DNA of 64,000 nucleotides from Bacillus sp. M6-12 (GTDB lineage Bacteria > Bacillota > Bacilli > Bacillales > DSM-1321), in assembly GCF_002860285.1 (NCBI RefSeq), contig NZ_PGVF01000003.1, positions 124,001 through 188,000 of the forward strand, in the 5' to 3' direction. The notes below the pieces were generated by a model. It was not told the origin of the DNA and ran no database searches. It saw only the letters and a list, made by a program, of their open reading frames with translations. Each line of letters begins with the position of its first letter. Position 1 is the stretch's first letter. Below, one piece after another: positions 44,767-53,417 of this stretch. Position numbers and translations under genes: made by a program.

Positions 44767-45024
44767 TCAGACATCAGTTGCCTGCACAATCATATATCCA
44801 ACGATCTTTACTGACTGATTAGCTTTCAATCTGAACTGATCATCATATGCATTCATTAGATAACCAATCTTCTCAGGGATAAATACAGTATTGGTAATAG
44901 TTTCAATTGCACCAGTTGGAAGTTGAACAGCAGTAACAATTAATCTTGAATCGTCCACACCACGCTCAATTTGAAAACATTCTCGACTAATACCATTCCG
45001 TCCACAGTTGTGCTGACATTCCAT
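44767..45024 (-). CDS. hypothetical protein
   Basis: An 85-residue soluble protein that I do not recognise. The N-terminus has three cysteines in a short space (MECQHNCGRNGISRECFQIE); the rest is predicted beta-strand-rich (RLIVTAVQLPTGAIETITNT; VKIVGYMIVQ). The ATG has AGGAAA eight bases upstream. It lies downstream of the interrupted gene at 45124 in the same direction, and both may belong to one small accessory set. Confidence 0.5.
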   Translation of the reverse strand: MECQHNCGRNGISRECFQIERGVDDSRLIVTAVQLPTGAIETITNTVFIPEKIGYLMNAYDDQFRLKANQSVKIVGYMIVQATDV

Positions 45025-45123
45025 TTAGTGAATTTTCCTAAAACTATCTGCTTATAAGGGTAAACGTGCAATTTGTCACCCGCTTTTTTAATATCGCGTT
45101 ATATTCGAAATGTGAAATGAATA

Positions 45124-45438
45124 CTAACATACAACCTTAACTTTTGGTCTGAACATATCAGCTTTGCCATTATCGAAATAGACGATTCCAGAAAAAGTAA
45201 TATGTGTGATTGTATGGGGAACATCTTTTGAAAATCCCTCTTTGTATCCTCCGAATCCAGTTTCAAGAATCCTCACACGGTCACCTATGTTAGCTCCTAA
45301 TTTTTGTACTACTTCCGCACGTTCTTGTGCCTCATAATGAGACTCATCAATTTGAGTTTAAAGGATTTTCCGTTCTCCTACTGGTGTTTTTATCATGTAA
45401 ACAACAGGGTGAACCTTATCTGTAACTTTTACTAACAC
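45124..45438 (-). pseudogene. hypothetical protein with in-frame stop
   Basis: From a GTG at 45438 with GGAGGAG five bases upstream, the minus strand reads MLVKVTDKVHPVVYMIKTPV and GERKIL. A TAA follows, and the same frame then continues for about 77 codons (TQIDESHYEAQERAEVVQKL; NIGDRVRILETGFGGYKEG; ITFSGIVYFDNGKADMFRPK) to a TAG. The frame is otherwise open for its full 105 codons, so one nonsense mutation has interrupted a real gene. The family is not recognised. Confidence 0.6.
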
Positions 45439-45556
45439 AATGACTCCTCCTTTGAATGGGCTATGTTTCGAATTGTGAATTTATGTGTCTCTTTCACAAA
45501 AAAAATACTGAATACATAAAATGTTAGAAGAGGCATTGTGACTGGAGGAGAAAAGC

Positions 45557-45838
45557 TTGTATAAGAAAAAAAAGAACAACGGACAAAATATTCCAATCAT
45601 CCAACCGGAAAATCAATCCGCTGTACTTGCAGTGATTGGTGCAGCATTATCTACACTTGGCGATGGAATTTCCACTATAGCAGCAATTCTTGCATTAGAA
45701 GAATCACAACAAGGTCTTCAAGGGAATAGTAATAACGACAATTATAATAACATGCAGAAACAAATCGATTACTTAACTACTGAACATGAAAAACTAAAAA
45801 AACAAATAAATAATCAGAACCCCCATCGGCGGAAGTAA
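45557..45838 (+). CDS. hypothetical protein with coiled-coil tail
   Basis: A 93-residue protein: basic N-terminus (MYKKKKNNGQ), one moderately hydrophobic segment (AVLAVIGAALSTLGDGISTI), then an Asn/Gln-rich helical tail with a heptad-like pattern (NMQKQIDYLTTEHEKLKKQI). It starts at a TTG with GGAGGAG six bases upstream. It looks like the small Bacillus proteins of unknown role; a membrane or spore location is possible but not shown. Confidence 0.6.
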   Translation: MYKKKKNNGQNIPIIQPENQSAVLAVIGAALSTLGDGISTIAAILALEESQQGLQGNSNNDNYNNMQKQIDYLTTEHEKLKKQINNQNPHRRK

Positions 45839-45998
45839 CTTAATTAATATAATTGGCTATTTTGTTTAAGCATCTGCCTTGATTCTTTTTATTTGAATGC
45901 AGCATTATGGTCGAAATGGGTATAAACTAAGTCGCTTTTCTAAATCATATTTAAAGGACATGATGCATTTTTTTTCTCGTTAACGGAATACTTTATCC

Positions 45999-46380
45999 AA
46001 TACAGAACTAATTACAAATCTTAATAAGGTAATAAACCGAGAATATCGAGCTATTTATTGTTATGCAATTAGCAAACCAAGCTCCTAACCCACAAATTAA
46101 AAATCGTATTTTAGAAATAAGAAATGATGAGATTAGACACTACCAAACCATTGCACATATATATGTCATTAACAGGGAAACAACCGTCTCCACAAATTAC
46201 AACGCAATGTCCAGCAGATTTCAGACAAGGTGTTCTAGCAGCTTTCATAGATGAACAAGAGACAGTAGATTTCTATCACGAAATAGCAAGAAGTAAAATA
46301 ATCATTTGATTAAAGACGCATTTACTCAAGCATCTGCTGATGAACAAAATCACGCTGTTTGGATTTTATATTTCAATGAA
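45999..46380 (+). pseudogene. ferritin-like domain protein, broken
   Basis: Successive plus-strand frames spell a ferritin-like four-helix protein: VINREYRAIYCYA, then after a shift QLANQAPNPQIKN and RNDEIRHYQTIAHIYV. After a second shift comes SLTGKQPSPQITTQCPADFR and FIDEQETVDFYHEIAR, and after a stop and shift KDAFTQASADEQNHAVWILY. The Glu/His pairs (NDEIRHYQ; ASADEQNHA) fit a di-iron carboxylate site. At least three frameshifts break it. No N-terminal start remains. Confidence 0.75.
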
Positions 46381-46401
46381 TCACCATTAATTTTTCAGTC
46401 G

Positions 46402-46423
46402 CCGACAATTAAGTCGGTTTTTT
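46402..46423 (+). terminator. rho-independent terminator
   Basis: The short stem CCGAC/GTCGG (46402-46417), followed by six T residues, lies directly after the ferritin-like remnant. Confidence 0.7.
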
Positions 46424-46895
46424 GTTGTCAAAAAAATTTAATGTCGCTTTATTTGTCAAATGTAGAACAGCCTATTTGCTTTAAGAACACCCATTCCTCT
46501 ATCTTACTTACAAATAAAGGTATAGGATTAAACAGTGGTTGGAATTCCACATTAGACAGATAAGTGGTTAAGTGCAGTGTCCCCTGCTATTTAACTAGTT
46601 ATCTGTTTTTTCGTTTCTGACAATTCAGTGAACAAGTCCATCCAGTAATTTACTTTCCCAACAAATGGTATATCCTGAAATTAGAAAGATAGATACCCGA
46701 TTTTTCCCTTGAGCTTCGGAAAAGCCCAGGGGATTTTTTATTTTCGTTACTCCTTCCGTTTAATTAAATTCCTCCTGCCTCTAAATGACTGTCGAAACTC
46801 TACGAATATTGACTAAAAGTAAATCTTTTCCTCTTTGCATTAAAGTGTTAAATTAAAAACTGTTGTTACTATATGCCTAAACGGAGGTTACTTTC
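46424..46895. other. intergenic region with a terminator-like hairpin
   Basis: No gene with a ribosome binding site is seen. An imperfect hairpin at about 46708-46741 (TCCCTTGAGCTT / AAGCCCAGGGGA) is followed by TTTTTT; its gene is unclear. The right end is the leader of the Spo0E-like gene. Confidence 0.4.
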
Positions 46896-47078
46896 ATGAA
46901 TGCAATCCAGTGTACTTGCACTACAAAAGACGAAATATTAAAGAGAATTCAAATTCTTCGCTCTGAACTAATTCAGACTGGAATGAATGAGGGTCTCCAA
47001 AGTTTAAAAACAATAAAATTAAGTCAAAAACTTGATGCTTGCATCTTTAAATATCAATCTACCTTCCGTCATTCTTAA
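46896..47078 (+). CDS. Spo0E-like aspartyl-phosphate phosphatase
   Basis: A 60-residue helical protein of the Spo0E family. It shows the first helix IQILRSELIQTG and the signature LSQKLDACIFKYQ (S-Q-x-L-D). Family members dephosphorylate Spo0A~P and delay sporulation. The ATG follows CGGAGG at good spacing. Its presence supports a spore-forming host. Confidence 0.85.
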   Translation: MNAIQCTCTTKDEILKRIQILRSELIQTGMNEGLQSLKTIKLSQKLDACIFKYQSTFRHS

Positions 47079-47129
47079 GAGTATTCTCCCCTACCTTCTT
47101 TTCTGATTTTCATTAGCATAAATTTGTTC

Positions 47130-47243
47130 TTACTCAGATAGGCTCAACTCATATAGCTGCTTACCATCTGGAGTTTTAAAATAATTCATGTTAAGCAAAT
47201 TCTGCTTCAAATCGTCCTTCTTTTGCTCTAAAACATTTCTAAG
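47130..47243 (-). pseudogene. FbpA-like (Fur-regulated basic protein) remnant
   Basis: The minus-strand frame reads LRNVLEQKKDDLKQNLLNMN and then YFKTPDGKQLYELSLSE before a stop. This is the conserved body of the small FbpA family of iron-stress proteins. No ATG, GTG or TTG with a ribosome binding site is found in frame at the expected position, so the start appears lost. It is too short for firm judgement. Confidence 0.5.
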
Positions 47244-47717
47244 ATGATAGTTGGTACAGCAGATAAATCTTTGAGTCTTAACGAGAGAAATAAGGTAATT
47301 AGCCAATTAGGTTTAACTGATGAAACAACATTTACAAAAGACCATATAGAGGTATATCACTTTAACAATATTGGAAATACGTATAAAGGCAGCATTAAAG
47401 AAGATTTTATTCTACAAGCTGAGTTTAAGTAAACCCTCTCAACTGTAAAGTGCTTCTTTTTCTTTGAAGGTAATTGGCAGTTTTGAAAAAATTATGACGG
47501 GAAAAATAACTGTATTAAAAAGTAGCCATATTATTAAACCTGACGCCTTGAAATCATCTTTTCCATAGAATTAAGGTTCAGCAGCTAAATAAAAGCAAAA
47601 ATTGCAAAGAATCCCTGCTTTTGGCGAGGCATATACTGTAAGTAAGCGCCTCTTTCATAATCCACTTACTAGTTACTCATTTAGTTTGAATGATAAAGTC
47701 TAAGGGGGTTGATAAAC

Positions 47718-48131
47718 TTGAAAGAAATCATCCAAGTGTTAGCAGATATTGTAAATAACCTTCATGATTTTATCCAATATTTTGTTTTACATTCTTTAAA
47801 TCTAAACTTAGACGATAAAGATTTACATTTTTGGTTAATGGGCATCTTAGGAATTATAGTTTTTTTATTTGTTCTGATTGTATCTAAGATGGTTTCTAAA
47901 CTTCCCTTTGGTATCACAATTCTGTCTTTTTTATATACCCTGACATTTATGGTTGTATTAGTTTTTGCCATAGAAATTCAGCAAGCAATAACAAACCGGG
48001 GAAACATGGAGTTTCAAGACGCTGTGATAGGATTATGGGGATACATTGTGTTTTTCTTAGTATTTGCGGCAATTTCCTCAATATTTATGATTATGAATAA
48101 GGCATGGAAAAAGCGCTTTACAAAACATTAA
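47718..48131 (+). CDS. membrane protein, unknown
   Basis: A 137-residue protein with three strong membrane segments (FWLMGILGIIVFLFVLIVSK; GITILSFLYTLTFMVVLVFA; LWGYIVFFLVFAAISSIFMI) after an amphipathic N-terminus. The TTG at 47718 has GGGGG nine bases upstream; a TTG at 47709 directly abuts the site. No family is recognised. A terminator follows. Confidence 0.6.
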   Translation: MKEIIQVLADIVNNLHDFIQYFVLHSLNLNLDDKDLHFWLMGILGIIVFLFVLIVSKMVSKLPFGITILSFLYTLTFMVVLVFAIEIQQAITNRGNMEFQDAVIGLWGYIVFFLVFAAISSIFMIMNKAWKKRFTKH

Positions 48132-48148
48132 AAATACTGTATTCCAAT

Positions 48149-48175
48149 GCCCATCTCAATCGAGAAGGGCTTTTT
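48149..48175 (+). terminator. rho-independent terminator
   Basis: The 9-bp stem GCCCATCTC / GAGAAGGGC (one mismatch), followed by TTTTTCC, lies 18 bases after the membrane protein gene. Confidence 0.75.
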
Positions 48176-48178
48176 CCA

Positions 48179-48421
48179 TTATGCGTTGATTATCGATAAT
48201 TTTTTAAAATTTGGAATTACAGTGAAAGGTTTAAAGGTGCCATCCGGATATCCCTTTATGATTTCCTTATCTGATAAAAAGCTAATCTCATTTAACGCCC
48301 AGAATTCACCCGCCCAATCTGAAAAGGAACTTTTTGCTTCAGCCTGGGAGATCCCAATAAAAAACCAAACTGCAAAAAAATAAGTGACTGTCCTAAAAAT
48401 CCATTTTCTTAATTTAATCAT
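48179..48421 (-). CDS. truncated secreted protein with one SLH domain
   Basis: An 80-residue product with an apparent signal peptide (WIFRTVTYFFAVWFFIGIS, cleavage after AEA) and a single S-layer-homology motif: SFSDWAGEFWALNEISFLSD, then KEIIKGYPDGTFKP. After TFKP the usual ITRAE is missing and the frame ends within 15 residues. SLH proteins normally carry three such domains plus a functional region, so this is probably the surviving 5' end of a larger cell-surface gene. Confidence 0.6.
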   Translation of the reverse strand: MIKLRKWIFRTVTYFFAVWFFIGISQAEAKSSFSDWAGEFWALNEISFLSDKEIIKGYPDGTFKPFTVIPNFKKLSIINA

Positions 48422-48610
48422 TCCCCCTTATTTTTCACTTTTGAATGTGAGTAATAACTTACCATATTATGCCAGGTTCCGGGTGTTCAGGGAAAATTTT
48501 ATCTATATTTTAACGGGATTTGAAAATTGAGGATTCTGAGCCATGGCTACAATGAGTTTATGATAGCAAATCCTCTTTCAGCTGTGTGACATGCAACTCT
48601 GCCACTTTAA

Positions 48611-48640
48611 CCTAGTATATCTGGGCCCGGGTATACTAGG
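48611..48640. repeat. perfect inverted repeat
   Basis: CCTAGTATA (48611-48619) and TATACTAGG (48632-48640) flank a 12-base GC-rich centre, TCTGGGCCCGGG. It is too T-poor on either side for a terminator, so it may be an operator or the hairpin end of a lost element. The surrounding 48422-48737 shows no gene. Confidence 0.45.
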
Positions 48641-48737
48641 TGTGCATATATAGGCAACTTTAAAAGCCCTTCTCACAAAAGAAGAGCTCCGTCTATTTCT
48701 CTTCACCATTTCAGTATTAGGGTTAAGAAGGGTTTCA

Positions 48738-49421
48738 TTATTCCTCTCTAATATAAGTGATATAGCCATAATCTTTCTTAATCTTAGCAGCTGCTGCTTC
48801 TGCATCGGCCTTAGATGCAAATGTACCGGTATATAACCGATACTTCTTACCCTGGACGGGAGAAGCCTTTTTTGCGGGAAGTTCTAGAAATTTAGCGATT
48901 CCTCTGGCATACGCCTCAGCCATCTCCTTAAGAAATTGTTCATTTTTGAGTAAAGCCGCATCTTTAGAATCGATGAAGCCAATTTCAGTTAGTACGGCAG
49001 GCATGTTAGTTTCTCTTAACACAGCCAAATTACCACGCTTATTAATATCTCCATGGGCACCTAAACCAAACTTTCCGGCTATCTTCATAGCCTCCGAATT
49101 AACATATCCCTGAAGAGATGCCGTTTTAGCACTAGGTGTAGTGTAAATAAAGGACTCATAGCCGGTGCCGCCGCCAGCGTTTACATGATTGCTGATAAAG
49201 ACATCGGCATTAAGCTTATTAGCAATATCAGCCCTTTTAGAAAGCTCAATAAATACGTCAGTTGAACGCGTTAAAGCAAGCTGAAACCCGGTATAGTTAG
49301 CTCTCAAATACTCTTCCATATATTTCGAAATTCTTAACACCAGATTCTTTTCCTGAAGCCCATTTCTTACTGCCCCGGGATCTTTTCCACCGTGCCCAGG
49401 GTCAATAATAATCTTTACCAT
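48738..49421 (-). CDS. N-acetylmuramoyl-L-alanine amidase, CwlC-like with SPOR domain
   Basis: A 227-residue Amidase_3 enzyme that cleaves the bond between MurNAc and L-Ala in peptidoglycan. Zinc ligands are His10 (DPGHGGKDPG), Glu24 and the His in ISNHVNAGGG, with the catalytic Glu in LTEIGF. The C-terminal 40 residues form a SPOR-like peptidoglycan-binding repeat (YRLYTGTFASKADAEAAAAK). There is no signal peptide, as in B. subtilis CwlC, which lyses the mother cell late in sporulation. The ATG follows AAGGGG. A sigma-K promoter would be expected but is not clearly visible. Confidence 0.88.
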   Translation of the reverse strand: MVKIIIDPGHGGKDPGAVRNGLQEKNLVLRISKYMEEYLRANYTGFQLALTRSTDVFIELSKRADIANKLNADVFISNHVNAGGGTGYESFIYTTPSAKTASLQGYVNSEAMKIAGKFGLGAHGDINKRGNLAVLRETNMPAVLTEIGFIDSKDAALLKNEQFLKEMAEAYARGIAKFLELPAKKASPVQGKKYRLYTGTFASKADAEAAAAKIKKDYGYITYIREE

Positions 49422-50060
49422 TATAAAATCACCCCTTGCTTCATTCTATGTAAAAGCATGTGGACAAGTTTGTGTTTTACACTAAGCAGCTTACCTTAAT
49501 TTATCCGTGAGAATGAAAAGATTTTTCTTCAGCAGCATAGTCAGCTTGTGCCCACATGTACGGCTACACTCTGTACTCCTCCAGAACTAAGGCTATAAAT
49601 AAGCAGAACTTATAAGTGACATTAGATGTTTTCTTCAGCCTAGCCAAATAATCTAATCTAAACCCATATTAAGCAAAAGAGTCTCAAAGCATGAATGCTG
49701 AGCGGTTATTCGGATGAATTTTGCTCCTTAACCCCGATAAGACATTATCGAAACCTTGTCCTTATTTAGAATCCTTAAAGATAAACTAGAGGAGTTATGT
49801 GAATTTGTTTAGGCATATTCTGTTAAAGCGATTGTATACATTAAATTCAGATGGGGCTAGATTTGGCGAAAATGTTAGGAAATGCAATGCAAAAAGATCT
49901 ATATATAGGCGCGGTTTGGCAATAAAACCATCCCAGATAGTCCAGTGGTCTTAGCTGACTATTAAAAATCGTTCACCATAGTCCGATAGTAATGTTATAG
50001 ATGCACAATGAATACACCACTTATTTTATTATAGTGAATAAGAACATGGAGGCGCCTCAT
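49422..50060. other. intergenic region between divergent genes
   Basis: About 640 bases between the amidase and the secreted TIM-barrel protein. I see no gene; frames are short and lack ribosome binding sites. Promoters for both genes should lie here. Confidence 0.35.
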
Positions 50061-51536
50061 ATGACAAAAGCAGCCCGCATCATGACCATTCTCTTTAGTT
50101 TCTTATCGATTTATGTAATGTTTGGCAGCATTATAGTAAATGCTGATAGTAATAGGCCATCAGAAAGAGCGGAGAGTGACATGAATAATCGAAAGGAAAA
50201 TGCTATAAAAGGCAAGTCTATTCAGATAGATCCTAGTTTCCCATATTATCAGGGAAGATCTGCTGAAAGTATCGCAGATGAACTCGAATTGGCCGGATAT
50301 AAGTCGGTTCATTATTTTATTACCAACGAGAATAATGTAAACCCGCAATTGATCACTGCTCTCCAAAACAGAGGCATAGCAGTATGGGGACTGGTTCTAG
50401 GAAATGGGACCTATTCGACGGAGAGATTTCCGCCGGAATGGCCAAAGTGGCAAATGGAATTATTAAAGCCGGTTAACGATGGTTATATCAGGTTTTCTTT
50501 GTTCAGTGAAGAATATGTAAGCTGGAAAAAGGAAACCGTAGCTAATCTGGTAAAAGAACATCCTTTTGATGGAATTGAAATCGCTGAACCATATTTCCCA
50601 GAGTGGAATGGCATTAGCCGAGGTGTATATGGAGATGTAGGACCTTTAGCCAAGCAAGCTTTTAAAGCAGCTTATGGCAGGGAGATTCCTGACTTTACTA
50701 ATGAAAAATCAAAAAACTACTACCTTTCAAATAAAACTTTGTACAGTAAATGGGTTAACTTTCGTGTAAAAGCTGTAAATGATTTTCTTGATGAAGTAAT
50801 AAACGGAACCGGGGGAATCAGAGAATCGAGACCAGACATTTTAGTCGCAACCTGGAGTCTTGCAATAGATGCAGGCAAAGATTCCAATAAGCTGCTAAAG
50901 GAGTATCAGGGTTTGTATGCCCCTTCAATGGTCGCACAAGTGAAGCCCGATATTCACTTTTTTCAGACTCATTGGCCGGACTGGATGAAATTATCACTTG
51001 CACCTGGATACATTACTCATTACCAATCCTTTTACAATGAACTAAAAAAGAAGTTTCCCTCCTTGCCAATTGGGATCCAGACTGATATTGGTTCGCTCCC
51101 GTTAATGGTCCGCAGCAAAAACTGGCTGAACCAGTTTTCAAATCAGTCAATTAAATTGGGATATAACACATGGACTGCTTATGAATATCATTTAGGCGGC
51201 TATATGTATTCGGAAAAACCAGTACCATTAAAAGCTGTTTTGGATAAGTCAAGTGCCAAGATTACTATCTCGTTCAATAAAAGAATTGATCCAAAATCAA
51301 CTTCTATTTCTAATACCTTTTTTATAGAGAAAAAAGGAAGAGCTGTTGCTCTGCCTTTACAAGAAGTGCTTGTGGATGGAAATCGCGTGAAAATCACCTT
51401 AAAACAGCCAGTTGCTTCTTCATTCACACTCCGCGTAAATAAGCTAAAGGACACTCCCGAATTATGGTGGTTTAAAGACTACAAGCAAAATGAGAGTCCA
51501 AATGGGGCAAGGGTCATTGTTCAACACGACCAGTAA
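50061..51536 (+). CDS. secreted TIM-barrel (glycoside-hydrolase-like) protein
   Basis: A 491-residue exported protein. A signal peptide (RIMTILFSFLSIYVMFGSII, then VNA) is followed by a region with TIM-barrel character. The strands SVHYFITNE, IAVWGLVLGN, GIEIAEPYFPEW, DILVATWSLA, IHFFQTHWPDW and YNTWTAYEYHLGG alternate with helices and carry acidic residues where glycosidases have their catalytic pair (Glu in FDGIEIAEP; Glu in AYEYH). The C-terminal 90 residues look like an Ig-type beta-sandwich. The ATG at 50061 has GGAGG upstream. A sugar-polymer target is plausible given the GT2 and TagA genes next to it, but the family is not firmly identified. Confidence 0.6.
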   Translation: MTKAARIMTILFSFLSIYVMFGSIIVNADSNRPSERAESDMNNRKENAIKGKSIQIDPSFPYYQGRSAESIADELELAGYKSVHYFITNENNVNPQLITALQNRGIAVWGLVLGNGTYSTERFPPEWPKWQMELLKPVNDGYIRFSLFSEEYVSWKKETVANLVKEHPFDGIEIAEPYFPEWNGISRGVYGDVGPLAKQAFKAAYGREIPDFTNEKSKNYYLSNKTLYSKWVNFRVKAVNDFLDEVINGTGGIRESRPDILVATWSLAIDAGKDSNKLLKEYQGLYAPSMVAQVKPDIHFFQTHWPDWMKLSLAPGYITHYQSFYNELKKKFPSLPIGIQTDIGSLPLMVRSKNWLNQFSNQSIKLGYNTWTAYEYHLGGYMYSEKPVPLKAVLDKSSAKITISFNKRIDPKSTSISNTFFIEKKGRAVALPLQEVLVDGNRVKITLKQPVASSFTLRVNKLKDTPELWWFKDYKQNESPNGARVIVQHDQ

Positions 51537-51543
51537 TAGCATG

Positions 51544-51591
51544 CAGATAGGCTGCCTCTTTGTGAGAGGCAGCCTATCTTTTACCGTTTTT
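51544..51591. terminator. bidirectional rho-independent terminator
   Basis: A 14-bp perfect stem (51546-51559 with 51565-51578) with a five-base loop and a following TTTTACCGTTTTT separates the convergent secreted-protein and GT2 genes. Confidence 0.9.
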
Positions 51592-51598
51592 ATAGAAG

Positions 51599-52942
51599 TT
51601 ATTTCTCGTCCAAATTCACTGCAACTTCGTCAAAGGCTACATTTCTCTTATGGTCAGTACGTATCCATGTTTTGTTTTCGGATGTGATGAATGCCCAGAT
51701 AAATAATGGAACGTATGAATAGTTCATAATAAACAGGCTTATAATTGCTTTAACTTTTCCGAATTTTTTCTTGGCATCTTTTCCGATCGTAAACCCTATA
51801 TACCAAAGGTTAAACAGGAAGAACGCTGCCCATATCCAAATAGGCAAGATAGATTCTGCCCAGTCCGCATCTGTAAGATAGCAAGTAACTAATATGATTC
51901 CTGTGATTGTTCCTAAAACGATTTTCCCAGGGTTAACTAAATACATAAATCCATCAAAAGCTCTGATGTCCAAATTCTTAATTGATTTCCAAAGCAGCGG
52001 AAGTCCATACTTAAAGCAGACATCCCAGTGTCCGCGGGCCCATCTCAAGCGCTGTACGCAGGAAACCATAAAGCTTTCAGGTTTTTCATCATACACTCTT
52101 GCTTTGTGGGACCATTTTGCCGGCACTTCTTTCAGCAGACATTGCATAGTGAATTCTAAATCCTCTGTAAGAGAGCGGGCAGTCCATCCGATCTCTTCCA
52201 TTAATTGAGTATCTACACAGAAACCAGTTCCACCAATCGCGTTACCAAGATTTAATTTCGATTTAGCTAACTGCCAAGAGCGGTTCATATAATAATAGCT
52301 TGTTGCATAGGACAAAGTTACCCAGTTGTCGTCAGGGTTTTTCGAATCCAAATAACACTGAATTAGACGGTCTCCGTTCATCAAGTGATTATTCATTTCT
52401 TTCAAATAATTGGTAGAAACGAGGTTATCGGCATCAAAGAACGCAATTGCATCGTAGTCTCTACTTAGACGTTCCCCAATATATTCTAGTGCATATTTAA
52501 TACCATAAGGCTTTCCTTTTTTCTCTCCAGGCAAGCTCGTATGTTCTATTACATTCGCCCCAAGCTTCCGGCTGATCGCAGCTGTACCGTCATTGGAATT
52601 ATCAGCAATAACTGTAATATCAAATAATTCCTTTGGATAATCCTGCTGTTGAAGATTTTGCACTAGACTTCCAATTACAGCCTCTTCATTATGAGCTGGT
52701 ATCAGAATTAGAAAACGTTTCTTAGGATCGTGTGATGGTTGTTCTTTTGGCTTGCCAAAACCAAACATACTGATAAAGAACCAGTAGCCCCAAAAGAACA
52801 ATAATCCGATCTGGACAGTCAAGAAGGCTGGTTTATAAAAATCCTCCTGAAGATAAACACATAACAAGATGACAGCAACAATAAATGAAATAAAAAATAT
52901 ATAATTCCTCGAAGCAATCCAATAATGGCGGATCCTATCCAT
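51599..52942 (-). CDS. processive family 2 glycosyltransferase, membrane-bound
   Basis: A 447-residue GT2 synthase of the cellulose/hyaluronan/PNAG type. Two N-terminal membrane segments precede the catalytic domain, with ILIPAHNEEAVIGSLVQNL, the DxD motif AFFDADNL, TEDLEF, and the processivity motif QRLRWARGHW. Several C-terminal membrane helices follow. It probably polymerises or transfers a sugar from a nucleotide sugar at the inner membrane. It is convergent with the secreted TIM-barrel gene and divergent from the TagA-like gene. The product is not predictable. Confidence 0.9.
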   Translation of the reverse strand: MDRIRHYWIASRNYIFFISFIVAVILLCVYLQEDFYKPAFLTVQIGLLFFWGYWFFISMFGFGKPKEQPSHDPKKRFLILIPAHNEEAVIGSLVQNLQQQDYPKELFDITVIADNSNDGTAAISRKLGANVIEHTSLPGEKKGKPYGIKYALEYIGERLSRDYDAIAFFDADNLVSTNYLKEMNNHLMNGDRLIQCYLDSKNPDDNWVTLSYATSYYYMNRSWQLAKSKLNLGNAIGGTGFCVDTQLMEEIGWTARSLTEDLEFTMQCLLKEVPAKWSHKARVYDEKPESFMVSCVQRLRWARGHWDVCFKYGLPLLWKSIKNLDIRAFDGFMYLVNPGKIVLGTITGIILVTCYLTDADWAESILPIWIWAAFFLFNLWYIGFTIGKDAKKKFGKVKAIISLFIMNYSYVPLFIWAFITSENKTWIRTDHKRNVAFDEVAVNLDEK

Positions 52943-53417
52943 CTACATATCTTCCCCTTATATTTAATAGATCCTTTTTCCACTTACCCATTACCAAGCT
53001 GTACAACAAAACCCATTAGCAATTGGAAAAAAACCTTTGATTATCTTACCATTAAACATGTTTAAATAATATATTGATATATTAATATTTTATTGGATAT
53101 TACGGATAAAATTGCTAAATGAAAGAGCGTCAGGGTTTTTAAGAAAAGTAGGGGGATATAAATTCGGGTGTGATACAAGTGGACATCCGGTTCATTAAGC
53201 CAAAGATTTAAACTAGTAATTTTAGGGTGTATTTCCACTTTTGAGATTAAAGGATAGTACTCGAATTTGTTAATATACCAGCAATTAAAGCGTTAACAAT
53301 TTAATAAAGAAATTGGAAATTACTTTTTTACAATAATTTATCTACTATTACTCTCCTTTGAAATTAATGTAAACTATAGTTCAGCGATAACAGTTAAGAA
53401 AAAAGGGGGGGAGAGCG
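52943..53417. other. divergent promoter region of the glycosyltransferases
   Basis: About 475 very AT-rich bases between the GT2 and TagA-like genes. No gene is seen. A GGGGGGAGAG site precedes the TagA-like GTG; clear promoter boxes are not resolved. Confidence 0.4.

Noticed and set aside
46306..46563. A frame of 85 codons overlapping the end of the ferritin-like remnant
   Set aside because: Only its first 25 codons match the ferritin-like protein; the rest runs through the terminator at 46402-46423 and is chance sequence.
47244..47432. A 62-codon plus-strand frame with mixed charged residues
   Set aside because: No ribosome binding site precedes the ATG and no family is recognised. It could be a fragment of a lost gene, but that cannot be supported.
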